A DNA stretch of 64,000 bases from Effrenium voratum (taxonomy: Eukaryota; Sar; Dinophyceae; Suessiales; Symbiodiniaceae): the NCBI GenBank assembly GCA_963377175.1, contig CAUJNA010000476.1:1-64000 (forward strand), read 5' to 3'. The position numbers were made by a program, and so were the translations under genes. A model generated the notes under the pieces. It had not been told where the DNA came from and ran no database searches. It saw only the letters and a program-made list of their open reading frames with translations. Below, piece by piece: positions 23,336 through 32,099 of this stretch. The number at the start of each line of letters is the position of its first letter. The first letter of the stretch is position 1.

Positions 23336-23599
23336 GCAAATTGCAGCTTCCAAGCAGAGTGCCTCATACGTCTTGTTTTTGCACGAACAGGTTGGTTCTT
23401 AATGCCATGATAGTTGTAGGATGGGGCCGTCCGATGCTTCAAGCATGTTGCTAGATGTTCCTTCGCCGTAACGAGTCAAGAATGCGTGTATACTAAACAA
23501 CAAGCATGGAGGTAGTCACCGCCGGAGCCCAGGTTGACTGATGCAGAGCCAGGACCTACAAGCTGAAAACAAGCAACACTAGCTACGTAACGGCGCGGC
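23336..23599. other. Spacer upstream of the capsid gene
   Basis: No ORF of note. It presumably holds the capsid gene's promoter and leader; no motif stands out. Confidence 0.35.
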
Positions 23600-24787
23600 A
23601 TGACGTGCAGTAACATCCCCATCTCGCTGGAGCACCTTCTCCCGCAACAAACCTCTAGGGTCTGGACCAGCCCATCCCGCTGACCAGCGGCACGTCCTTC
23701 ATCGACCCCGAGTCCATCAAGATCGCCTTCCGCGTCAGGAACACGGACGGCACCAACCCGCTGGCCCCGGCACGCCCAACCCCGCCTGCTTCGTCCAGCG
23801 CGTCCAGGTCTTCGCCAACGGCCAGCGCTGCGACGACATCAACTACTACGGGCGCACCGTGGCCGTGCATGACCTGCTGAAGGGCCGGGAGTACAACCGC
23901 AACAAGGCCATGGAGGGTTTCGACGAAGTGGACGACCCGCGCATCGCCCGCGCGGTGCACCAGGGCGGCTACGCTGACGTGCTGCTGCGCCCCACCATGG
24001 TGGGCATCCTGCGCTGCGGGAAGATGCTGCCGCCGCAGCTGAACCTGGTGATAGAAATTGAGTTTGCGGACGCCACCACTGCGCGGTGGTCCGAGAACGC
24101 CGGGGCGCACCCGGCGGGGGCCACGCTGAGCACCGACTTCGAGATCCAGAACGTCCGAGTTCTGGCCTCCCATGTCGTCCTGGACTCTGCGCTGGTGGAG
24201 TCCTTCAACCGCGTGCTCCTCTCAGGAAGGTCCCTGGTGTTCAGCTACCCCACGGTGCACACGCAGCAGTCCAGCGTCCCGAACGGCGTGGCGGAGCACA
24301 ACGTCACCGTGGCGCGCGCCTTCACGAAACTCATGGGCGCGTTCGTGACTTTTTGGGACAACGACGCGGGCTCCAAGATCCACTTGCTGGCCAACCCGGG
24401 GCAGGACGTGGCCCCCATCAGCGCGGCGAGGCAGGAGGACAGCCTCCTGGAGTCGCAGATGCAGCTGGGCAGCCTGCAGTACCCTCACAACCCCATGAAG
24501 GGAGCCTCTGAGCACTTCCACTTCCTCTCCGTCCTCGCGGGCACCTACGACGACACGGTGCGCAACATCGACATCGGCCGCGTGGGCTACCTGCGCCACA
24601 GCTTCATTGCCGGCTTTCCCACCGAGCGCGTGCCCAAGATGCCGCTGAGTGGTGTCAGCACCCGCTCGGGCGACCTTGCCGGTTCACCTTCAAGGGCCTG
24701 GACGGCACGATGACGGACCTGTTCATTCATTTGGTGGCCTACCAGCTGGTGACGCTCTCCGGCACGGGCGTCTCTGTGCTTGACTAA
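23600..24787 (+). pseudogene. Major capsid protein-like (double jelly-roll), frameshifted
   Basis: It starts at ATG 23600 (MTCSNIPISLEHL) and ends at TAA near 24787, about 395 residues if the breaks are ignored. Frame changes occur near 23658, 23776 and 24680. Seen: SFIDPESIKIAFRVRNTDG, then CFVQRVQVFANGQRCDDI and YYGRTVAVHDLLKG, GILRCGKMLPPQLNLVIEI, a 200-residue middle, and a C-terminus ending YQLVTLSGTGVSVLD. Known: capsid proteins of Polintons and related viruses begin with a similar strand pattern and a 'no-basic turn, then YY..V..LL' region. No search was possible, so the family call is inferred from this pattern and from its neighbours. A second N-terminal fragment lies at 37.95-38.09 kb. 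Confidence 0.55.
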
Positions 24788-24791
24788 GGCC

Positions 24792-25062
24792 CGGTGTCGC
24801 TCTGCGCCATTTTTGGCGTTTAGTGACACCGCTTAAGTTGAGCAAAAACGAGAAAAAAGGCGGGGGTGCCATGTTTCTTCATTTTTGATGAATCGTGGCA
24901 CCGATTAAGTTGAGTAAAAAAACGAGAAAAAAGGCGGGGGTGTCACGTTTCTTCATTTTTGATGAAACGTGACACCGCTTTTGAATGCGCCCAAAACCGA
25001 GAAAAAAGGCGGCGGTGTCACGCTTCACCATTTTTGGTGAAACGTGACACCGCCCAAAAAAC
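24792..25062. repeat. Tandem perfect hairpins between convergent genes
   Basis: Four stem-loops follow one another at 24792-24832, 24867-24906, 24938-24976 and 25013-25052. The best arms are GGTGTCACGTTTCTTCAT and its complement around TTTTG. Spacers read GAGAAAAAAGGCGG. They lie between the 3' ends of the capsid gene (plus) and the methyltransferase (minus). The arms differ between units yet stay paired. Confidence 0.85.
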
Positions 25063-25124
25063 ATGCAAAAACATGGAAAAAAGGACTGTTCCAGGCTCGT
25101 CGGATTAGACGAAGCCTGAACGGT

Positions 25125-25781
25125 CTAATCCGGAATGCTCAGCCGCTCCGCGAGCTCCTCCGTGGCCGCGCGCGCAATCTCCTCGCACAGCGCGGCAGGA
25201 ACGCTGTAGAGCAGCTCGCGTGATTGGCTGACCCTCTCGTACTGCCCCTCCATCAGCCGCGGCCCCCGCTGCGCGGCCCGGAGGTGCCAGCCGTCCTGCC
25301 ACGCCTCGCAGCGGCTGCCGGGCCTGCACAGGCCTCGCCTCGGCCTCCAGCGCATGTTGGTCCACAGCCGCGTCTGCTTTTTGTACAGAGTCCCGTACAT
25401 GCAGTAGGTCACGTCCACCCAGGGCAGAGGCTCCATGAACGGCCGGGTCTTCAGCAGCCCGGTGGCCGGGTTCTCCACAATCCACATGAGCGGGTCAAAG
25501 TGCGCAATGATCTCAAGGGCGCTGAGCACCAGCGCGTCTCCCTCCAGGAGCCGCCGCGGGCGCGTCGTCAGCGCGCGGCTGTATTCCGTGCAGACCGGGC
25601 TGGCCCAGACCATGTCGAAGTGCCCCGGCGAAAACGTCGTGTAGTCCCAGCTCCGGATGTCGCACAGGATGGTGGGCTCAAATTTCGACACGATGTCCAG
25701 GGAGACGACCTCCCAGCCCGCCGCCTCGAAGGCCCTGCCCACCGCCTTGGTGCCGCAGAAAAGCTCCAGGAGTCTCGGCAT
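25125..25781 (-). CDS. Viral C5 cytosine DNA methyltransferase
   Basis: An intact 218-residue minus-strand ORF from ATG (25779-25781). Seen: motif I LLELFCGTKAVG (residues 4-15) for S-adenosylmethionine; acidic motif II end (SLDI, 27-30); catalytic loop WASPVCTEYSRA (59-70) with Cys64; motif VI as ENP (103-105); and KKQTRLWTN (134-142), the motif VIII equivalent. Lengths and motifs match the short phage/virus-type C5 methyltransferases that keep SPPC and ENP, with Val for the second Pro. The target-recognition part is short. It would mark viral or host DNA at cytosines. It diverges from the gene at 25877 over a 95-base gap and converges on the capsid gene across the hairpins. Open, so possibly functional. 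Confidence 0.75.
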   Translation of the reverse strand: MPRLLELFCGTKAVGRAFEAAGWEVVSLDIVSKFEPTILCDIRSWDYTTFSPGHFDMVWASPVCTEYSRALTTRPRRLLEGDALVLSALEIIAHFDPLMWIVENPATGLLKTRPFMEPLPWVDVTYCMYGTLYKKQTRLWTNMRWRPRRGLCRPGSRCEAWQDGWHLRAAQRGPRLMEGQYERVSQSRELLYSVPAALCEEIARAATEELAERLSIPD

Positions 25782-25876
25782 TTTTAAAGAGCAAGATCAC
25801 CGCCACTGCGACGACCAGGAAAACTCGCGTGTTCATCGGACCGGACTTTTTTCCTACGGATAAAAAAAGCCGAGCA
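25782..25876. promoter_or_regulatory. Divergent intergenic promoter region
   Basis: A 95-base gap between two start codons pointing away from each other. It has T- and A-runs near each ATG (TTTTTAAAG and GATAAAAAAAG) and GCCGAGCA just before the plus-strand ATG. The reverse complement, TGCTCGGC, occurs in the other divergent gap at 29.95 kb. A promoter role is inferred from position only. Confidence 0.4.
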
Positions 25877-26398
25877 ATGAAGCTTGCGCTCGGGCTGGAC
25901 GTTCAGACCAATGCCAAGGGGGGGAAGTTCATGTCCATAGAGGACTCCCATCAGGGCGCGCTGGTGTGCAAGGTGGACGTGGAGGTGCTGTGGGAGCCCG
26001 GCAACTTCCAGGACGACGGGGCCAAGAGGGTGGGAGTGTGCTTTGCGAGCAACACCAACCTGGAGCTGTGGACGGAGGAGGTGGAGCAGGGCGTCATCGA
26101 CAACATGATCGTCTTCCAGAAGCCCTTTCCGGGGGCCGCCCGCACCGAGCTTGAGAGCCAGCTGCAGCGCGCCGTCAAGGTGAGCGCCAAGGGCAAGCAC
26201 GTGAAGTGCAAGATGGACTTGGAGCGCTGCCTCTTCTGGGACCCGGCCGGCACCGCGCCCCGCGGAGTTCGCGCGCCGCAGGGGCCGCGCGTTGTGGAGG
26301 CCCGGCACGTGTGGCTGATGGGCAGGCAGTGGGGCGTGCTCTTCGAGGTGCGCCACCTCATGCTGGAGCCCCTGGAGGCGCCGTGCTGCCCGTTCTAG
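25877..26398 (+). CDS. Viral hypothetical protein, 173 residues
   Basis: It starts at ATG 25877 and ends at TAG 26398; the frame is also open upstream to 25829, but there the start would be GTG. It is intact and reads as a globular mixed alpha/beta protein: MKLALGLDVQTNAKGG, ALVCKVDVEVLWEPGNF, RVGVCFASNTNLELW, VKCKMDLERCLFWDP and VLFEVRHLMLEPLE. No domain is recognised. Its stop overlaps the stop of the helicase gene on the other strand in a shared CTAG (26395-26398), which shows how tightly the element is packed. Lying beside replication genes, it could be an accessory replication or DNA-binding protein, without motif support. Confidence 0.6.
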   Translation: MKLALGLDVQTNAKGGKFMSIEDSHQGALVCKVDVEVLWEPGNFQDDGAKRVGVCFASNTNLELWTEEVEQGVIDNMIVFQKPFPGAARTELESQLQRAVKVSAKGKHVKCKMDLERCLFWDPAGTAPRGVRAPQGPRVVEARHVWLMGRQWGVLFEVRHLMLEPLEAPCCPF

Positions 26399-27480
26399 GC
26401 CGCCTCCAGCAGCTCGGAGCTCGTGGCCCGCGAGGCGCCCACGTACAGGTGGCGCAGCGTGAGGTGGCAGGACTCCAGGTCCAGGCGGACGCGGTTGTGG
26501 AGGGTGAGCCCCTGGCAGCTGGCGTAGGTAACTGCGTGGCTCGGCCGGGTGGCCCGCAGCAGCTCCTGGTTCTTCAGCCGCATGCCGTTGTCCAGCCTCA
26601 CTCCGACCGGCTCCACTTCCGCCACGGCCACAAAGACGCCCTTGGGTATCTTCCCGCCGGCCCCCATGAGGCGCAGCCCCGGCCAAACCCTCATGCTCTG
26701 CGGGCTGTTTTGTGTTATAGGTTTATCACACCCATTGGTTGGTATAGATTTATCACAACCGTTTTGGGTTGGTACCGTTTCGTAGCAACCCAAATCTATG
26801 TGGATGACCTGCGTCTCCAGCTCCAAGAGCTTGGAGCCCTCCGGCGCCAGGGCCCGGTTCGCCGCTGCGTTCACGGCCATGCGCTTGCTGTGGCTGATGA
26901 CCAGCGTGGTGTCCGGCCACCCGGGCTTGGAGGGGAAGAGCTCCTTCAGCCTCTCCTTGGCCTGCTCCAGCGTGGGGCACGCCTCCTCGCCGACCCGCAG
27001 CCACTTCACGAAGTCGAAGATGCCGGGGTCGGAGCGCATGTTCTCCGTGAGCTCGTGCCTGTGCCCGCCGGCCAGGTCGCGGATGAGCTGGCTGTGCTCC
27101 AACGGCGCGCTGATGGGCCGCCCGGCCCAGGAGTCCAGCACGGCCGGCAGCGCCGGAAGTCTCCCAGCAGCAGAACTTCACGTCGGCGTTCAGCCCGCCC
27201 AGAGCGCCATGTCCAGCTGCGTGATCTCCTCCACCACCAGCCAGTCCAGCTTTTGCGCGCTGCCGCCGCGCACGTACCTGCGCACCCAGTGGTCGGCCGT
27301 CTGCGCCCCCAGCCCCAGGTTCTGCGCGGAGCAGTGCGTCTTGGACACCAGGTGCACCGCCTCGCCCTGCTCTCGCAGCCTCGCAACAATGGTGCGGGCC
27401 AGGTGCGTCTTCCCGGTGCCCGGCAGGCCCGTGAGCAGCAGGGAGTTGCCCGCCAGGCAGTGGTTCACGGGGTCGTCCAC
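26395..27480 (-). pseudogene. SF1 helicase domain (Pif1/Dda/RecD-like), frameshifted
   Basis: Read on the minus strand. Motif I is LLLTGLPGTGKTHLAR (Walker A) about 15 residues in; motif II is WLVVEEITQLD (VVEE in place of DE); then, after frame changes near 27190 and 27145, come ELTENMRSD (motif III/IV region), TLVISHSKRMAVN, a central insert, and VTYASCQGLTLHNRVRL with RHLYVGASRATS (motifs V/VI). This order is typical of SF1B helicases. The stop lies at 26395-26397. It follows the polymerase on the same strand with no intergenic gap, and the frames suggest one fused polymerase-helicase protein. It would unwind DNA during viral replication. The centre (about 26700 to 26790) carries a short repeat, CACACCCATTGGTTGGTA-like. 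Confidence 0.65.
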
Positions 27481-29930
27481 CCCGTTCCACCTCCGTTGTT
27501 TGGGCCTCCATGCGCGGCGCCCTGCCGCTGAGCAACGGCTTCGTCTCTTCCACGCGGTAGACCGGTGTGCCGTCCGGGTGGCGCAGCGCCTCCAGCGCCC
27601 GCAGCCGCTCCGCGAAGCGCTTCGGCAGCCGCTGCGTCAGCAGGCAGTCCGTCTTCACCTGCGCCAGGTACCGCGGCGGCGCGTCCAGGATGCGCCGGGC
27701 CTTGGCCACCATGCAGTGCTCGAAGCCCAGGAACGCGTCGTGGATGGGGCGGTAGGTGCCGTTGCTCAGCAGCCTCCTGGCGTAGACGAAGTCCCACACC
27801 ATGCCCCCCTCGTAGGCGAAGGCCTGGGAGAAGTCCGCGCCCGCGCCGTCCAGCTCGCTGCTGCTGCTGCGCACGCTGTAGACCACCTCCGTGCTGCGCG
27901 CCCACAGGCCAATCATCGCGTTCACGCTGAGCTTGGCCATGTGCTCCTCGCCCTCGGGCCACGCGGCGTCCATGCGCTCCAGCGCGCGCCGCAGCGTCGC
28001 CGCGTCCACGTGGCTCCGCGCGGAGATGCCCAACACGATGTGGTCCCAGCGGCAGACGCCCAGGTCCAGCATCGCGGCCAGCGAAACCTTCGGGCACCAG
28101 CCGGGCCCCACGTACGGCAACAGGTTCAGGCAGGTCGCAGCAGCCCTCCACAAAGCCCAGGTCCGGCAGCACGCCGTCCACGGGCTCAACGCCGTCCGCC
28201 GGGCACAGGATGGGCAGGGGGAAGGGGGCGTTGGCCAGCCCGTTGCGCCTGCAGCGCACCACGTCCACGCCGACGTACGTGCTGTCCTTTGCGCACGTCT
28301 GCGCCTCAAAAACCAGAGGGGGCAGCTTGGGGCTCCGGACGTACTCCATGACGCCGGGGGCCACGCGGCTCTCCAAACTCGTGGGCTGCGCGCTCTCCCT
28401 CAGCGTCTTCTCGCTGTGGCAGTCCTGCAAATTTGCACGCTGCCCGCAAAGGCCTGCCTCACCGGCACCACGTGCCTGCCGTCAGCCCGCATCCGCACAG
28501 CGCGCACTTGCCGCCCTGCGCGGCCAGGGTCTGCTGCCTCTCCGCCGCGCCGGGCACTTCCCGCTTCGCCTTCAGCAGCTTCAAAAAAATCTCGTGCGCC
28601 AAGCCGGCCAGGCGCTGGCCCCGGTACTCCTGGTTGAGCGCCTCGCACCACCTCCGCAGCACCTCGTGCTCCTCCGGCAGCTCTCGGATCCTGGTGCCCC
28701 GCCTCAGCCCCAGCCCGCAGTACTGCGCCGGGCTGCTGATGGCCACCTTGGGGCTCTCGCCGGCGGCCATGAGCTGGCGCCGCGCCTCCCGCAAGTCCTC
28801 GCACCAGAACAGGCCCGGCTGCACGTCCGCGGCGTCGAAGCGCCTCCACTCTTGGATGGGCGGCAGGGTCTGCCTCGCCTCGCCCCGGTAGAGCACGCGC
28901 GGCTGCCGCTCCAGCACCCTCTTCACGGCCCTGTACATGTAGCAGTGCCCGTCGAAGGCCAAGAAGCACACGGCGCGGTGCTCCTTCAGCGCCGGGTCGT
29001 AGCTGTCCACCAGGTCGCCCTGCGAGCTCAGCACGCGCATGGGGGCGTTGCGCCACACGCAGAACTCTCGCACCTCCTCGGCGGAGATGCCGAGGCGCCT
29101 CCAGTCGTGGCGCAGCAATGGCGTCGAAGTCCGCGCACACCTCCTCCACGCTCAGCTGCAGCAGCTCGGCCAGCTGCCGGGGCACGCAGAGCGGCTTGTC
29201 CTCGAAGGCGCTCGGCAGCACGTCCTCCTCGCAGGTCAGCTGGAAGCTCACGCTCCTCAGGCCCCTCATGCGCTGGCGCAGGAGCGTCTCCACCTCGGTC
29301 CTGGAGTTCCTGTAGTGCGTGCTCTGGGTGCTGACCACCCAGTGCCCCTCGGGTCGAGGAAGTAGGTCTCGTCCGAGAGCTGCAGGATGGGGCCGCCCGG
29401 GTCCAGCGAGGCCTCCACTTGTTGCCTGACCCGCTGCGCCACCTGCTCCTCCGTGAGGTGGGCCGGGTGCCTCGTGGCCCCGCCCAGCTCATTCACCGGC
29501 AGCCAGTCCCTGCGCTCGTAGTTCCGCCCGCTGCGCCGCCTGCCCCGGATGATCACCGGCCCGTGGACCAGGTACTCGTAGTACTTGTCGCGGAAGAAGC
29601 CCTTGCCCAGCTTGGTCAGCCGGTGCTCTCCGCCCTGCAGGGAGCGCACGAGCTTCTTCTGCCCGTTGCGCAGCAGGATGTAGTCGTTGGGCCCCTCGCG
29701 GATGAGGGGCTGGTTGTAGTCGAAGTCCTTGCTGGGAGGCCGCAGGCCCAGGTGGGAGTAGTAGTGCTGGCCCGCCGGGTCAGCTGCCCGTCCGCGCGCG
29801 AGAGCAGCGCGTAGGCCCCCGGGCCGCGCCGCAGGTTCAGCACGACGGCACCATCCGCCCCCGTGCGAGCCCGGGCGCCGCCGTCCGCGGCCTCCGTGAT
29901 CTGCTGTCGTTGTCTCGCCCAATTTGCCAT
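27481..29930 (-). pseudogene. Family-B-like DNA polymerase with HNH motif, frameshifted
   Basis: It begins at ATG 29928-29930 (MANWARQRQQ). Frame changes lie near 29775, 29345, 29115, 28450 and 28135. Seen in order: KKLVRSLQGGEHRLTKLG; FLAFDGHCYMYR near 28950 (an Asp region of exonuclease type); KCALCGCG near 28500, then HVVPVRQAF, CHSEKT and SLES, an HNH-like zinc nuclease signature; VGVDVVRCRRNGLA (candidate motif A) near 28265; MAKLSVNAMIGLWA (motif B-like, K...N..IG) near 27920; and VKTDCLL (in the motif C place of DTDS) near 27650. The motif C form is unusual. It would replicate the element; protein-primed replication is typical of Polintons but cannot be shown here. It is followed directly by the helicase. 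Confidence 0.6.
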
Positions 29931-30098
29931 TCTTTTTTTACGGGGCCAGTTTTTTTTTGCTCGGCCAAGTCGGGGGTGCGTTCAAACGGGTTATCAGGCC
30001 GTCAGAGCGTTTTCGCGGCGGGCGGGCTGGTGCCTGTAGGGTTTAAACACAGCTGGCTTTCAACAAAGTCACTATTTGCTCGAGAAGCAAGCTCTGCG
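29931..30098. promoter_or_regulatory. Second divergent intergenic region
   Basis: It separates the polymerase ATG (minus) from the ATG at 30099 (plus). It has T-runs (TCTTTTTTTA and TTTTTTTTGCTCGGC) close to the polymerase start, and shares TGCTCGGC with the gap at 25.8 kb. Promoters for both directions are expected here. Confidence 0.35.
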
Positions 30099-30672
30099 AT
30101 GGCGACTCGATCCGAGTGCGAGCGCGAGGCGCGCGAGGCGGCAGCGAACCTGGTGCTGTCTACCGCCCTTCCGCACTCCGTGAGAATGGGGACTCGCGTG
30201 CTCGAGACCCTGGACGACATGCGGGACATACTGTCCTACCACAGCGTCGGCTGCAAGCAGGCTCTGCCCATCTTTGAAGAACTCGTCAAGGCCGGCCAGG
30301 AGCCCGCGGGTGAAGACTACCCGGCGACGAACTTGGAGCATCGCCTGGTGGAGTGGTTGGATCGCCGCGAAGCCGCCCCGGACACTCCGCCCGTGAAGCC
30401 TCAGTCTCCGCCAGCCCATTTACCTGAACTTGAAGAGGAAGGCGAGCGAGGCGAGCGAGAGCGAGCCGGAGAAGCCGGAGCCGGAGGTAACCACCTTCTT
30501 GCTGCCAAGGGCCGCCGAGCCGCAAGACGAGGATTTCGTGAGGAACAAGGCCGCTCCCGTCTTCCACAGCAGCAACCACGTTCTGGTTCCCTGCAAGTTC
30601 CGCCACACCGGCCCGGGTGTGCCCGAAGCAGAACTGCTGGAGTGCCTTTACAGGGTGGGGGACGACAAGTAA
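30099..30672 (+). pseudogene. Viral hypothetical protein, one frameshift
   Basis: It starts at ATG 30099: MATRSECEREAREAAANLVL, LETLDDMRDILSYHSVGC, then EHRLVEWLDRREAA. Near 30425 the better frame changes to KRKASEASESEPEKPEPEVT, FHSSNHVLVPCKFRHTG and LECLYRVGDDK, with a stop at 30670. About 190 residues, acidic/basic, no known domain. The original frame stays open by chance into the ATPase (611 codons from 30099 to 31934), but its middle is Arg/Gly/Ser-rich translation without protein character, so I treat it as a break and not a fusion. Confidence 0.45.
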
Positions 30673-30689
30673 AGGTTGCGCTTGGATGG

Positions 30690-31011
30690 CGTGGCGCCTC
30701 GTGGGCCAAGCTCAGCCTCCTGACGTCGGCACCACGCGGCTTCGACCCGAAAGAGGGGCAAACTTGTGGGTCTTCTTCCACAAGCCCACATGAAGCTGCT
30801 GCCCCATCCTCCGGCGTCCACCCAGCTCTACAAGCTTGGCAAGAGGAAGCTTCACGATGTCGTGAAGCTAATGGCCAACTGCTTGGAGCAGAAGGGGACC
30901 ATGCGGGCCATGAGTCGGGGCGAGTACGACGGCCTTGTTGCAGCAAACGAACCTCCGGCGCCAGAGTTCTCCCCACGACGGGTTTTGAAGAACTACGGCG
31001 ATACGATATGA
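30690..31011 (+). CDS. Small viral ORF overlapping the ATPase start
   Basis: The clear part is 30790-31011: MKLLPHPPASTQLYKLGKRK, then HDVVKLMANCLEQKGTMRAM and FSPRRVLKNYGDTI, with stop TGA at 31009-31011. An upstream piece in another frame (GTTRLRPERGANLWVFFHKP, to about 30791) reads as its N-terminus, so one more frameshift is likely. The stop overlaps the ATPase start in ATGA, a translational-coupling style arrangement seen in compact viral genomes. Function unknown. Confidence 0.4.
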
Positions 31012-31934
31012 CGACGTCCGAGTTCCAGAGCCATCTCATCAAGCTCGACACGACCTTCCGAGGCGACAAGGCCTTGAACACCGGCAAGCGCCCGCCGAAC
31101 AGTGAGGACGAGTTCGTGCACTTGCAGAGCAGGGCCCTCTTGCAGCTCCGCAAGCAACTCCAGGACGACCAGTTGCAAACGGAGAGCCTGCTGGTGTCGC
31201 GCCATCGCCAACTTCTGATGACCGACTTCGTCATCAACGAGAGCACCGTGAACTGCTGGTGGTACAACCCCGAGGTCCACCAGAAGCAGCCACTGGACTT
31301 TTTCGAGGCCTACGGGCGAGCTCGCGACGAGCGAAGGACTCTGATCTTCTACGGAGACAGCGGCAAGGGGAAAACTCCCCTGGCAAGTTGCCTGGCAGCC
31401 ATGGTGGCCCGCGACGTGGGTCTGGACGAGTTCGTCATGGTGTCCAGCCCGGACATGCTGCGATCCGCGGTCGAGCGCAGCCTCCTGCGCGACGAGAGGC
31501 CTTTGCTCCTGGACGAGCTTCAGATCAGCAGCAGCAACATCGGCGCCCAAGGCGGGGGAGTGGACACGCTGAAGCATCTCCTCGGTCTGTCGCCCGACTT
31601 GCCAGCCACCATCAAATGTCGCTACAACGACGTGAAGGTGCCTGCGGAGACGTTCAGGATCATCACGGTGCAGGACCTGGCGAAACTCCACCACAGCTTG
31701 GACGACATGGCAAAGATTTGCCCTCCGGACCTCATGCTCGACGGGTTTGAGTGGCGCGCTCGCCCGCTTGACAAGGTCTTCGACGCGGACACGCGCGCGG
31801 TGCTGAAGCGCTGCATCCTCGTGGAAGTGACGGCGCAGTGTGTCAAGGACTCTGTGCGCGAGAGGCGAAAGTTCGGGTCCGACAAGGCGGTCTCCATGGC
31901 GGAGAGTTTGAGGGCCTTGTACAACGGCCAGTAA
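31008..31934 (+). CDS. P-loop ATPase (AAA+/SF3-like)
   Basis: An intact ORF of 308 residues from ATG 31008 to TAA 31934. Walker A is FYGDSGKGKTPLAS (P-loop residues 116-123), Walker B is PLLLDE (165-170), followed by ISSSN, which could be a sensor/motif C Asn. The N-terminal third is helical with LLVSRHRQLLMTDFVIN. The C-terminal part has FRIITVQDLAKLHHS and a Cys/Arg-rich tail. Walker B as LLLDE points to AAA+ or SF3-type replication ATPases rather than to the FtsK-like packaging ATPase normal in Polintons, so its job may be initiation or unwinding; packaging remains possible. It converges on the integrase across the palindrome at 32.1-32.65 kb. Confidence 0.65.
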   Translation: MTTSEFQSHLIKLDTTFRGDKALNTGKRPPNSEDEFVHLQSRALLQLRKQLQDDQLQTESLLVSRHRQLLMTDFVINESTVNCWWYNPEVHQKQPLDFFEAYGRARDERRTLIFYGDSGKGKTPLASCLAAMVARDVGLDEFVMVSSPDMLRSAVERSLLRDERPLLLDELQISSSNIGAQGGGVDTLKHLLGLSPDLPATIKCRYNDVKVPAETFRIITVQDLAKLHHSLDDMAKICPPDLMLDGFEWRARPLDKVFDADTRAVLKRCILVEVTAQCVKDSVRERRKFGSDKAVSMAESLRALYNGQ

Positions 31935-32099
31935 TTCGCGACACGGGGCCTGCCTTTTAAGGGCACAGACCAGGCAGAAGCCCGACCGAACGCATACAGA
32001 TCAGCCTTGCCCAAAGACGCACAGTTGGGCGCGCTGACCGCTCTGGCGCACACCCTTGCCGGGCTCGTGAGGCCGTCTTGCCCAAAGACGCACAGTTGG

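Noticed and set aside
23655..24599. Minus-strand ORFs opposite the capsid gene
   Set aside because: They are Val/Ala/Gly-rich mirror frames of a GC-rich gene; similar mirrors occur opposite the 38 kb fragment, as expected for antisense of homologous DNA.
26206..28637. Long plus-strand ORFs opposite polymerase and helicase
   Set aside because: Arg/Pro/Ala-rich shadow frames without motifs; the polymerase and helicase motifs are all on the minus strand.
29910..31934. A continuous 674-codon plus-strand ORF as one large fusion protein
   Set aside because: Its middle (about 30430-31000) is Arg/Gly/Ser-rich translation, while other frames there are protein-like and end in an ATGA overlap with the ATPase start. 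I split it into three genes.
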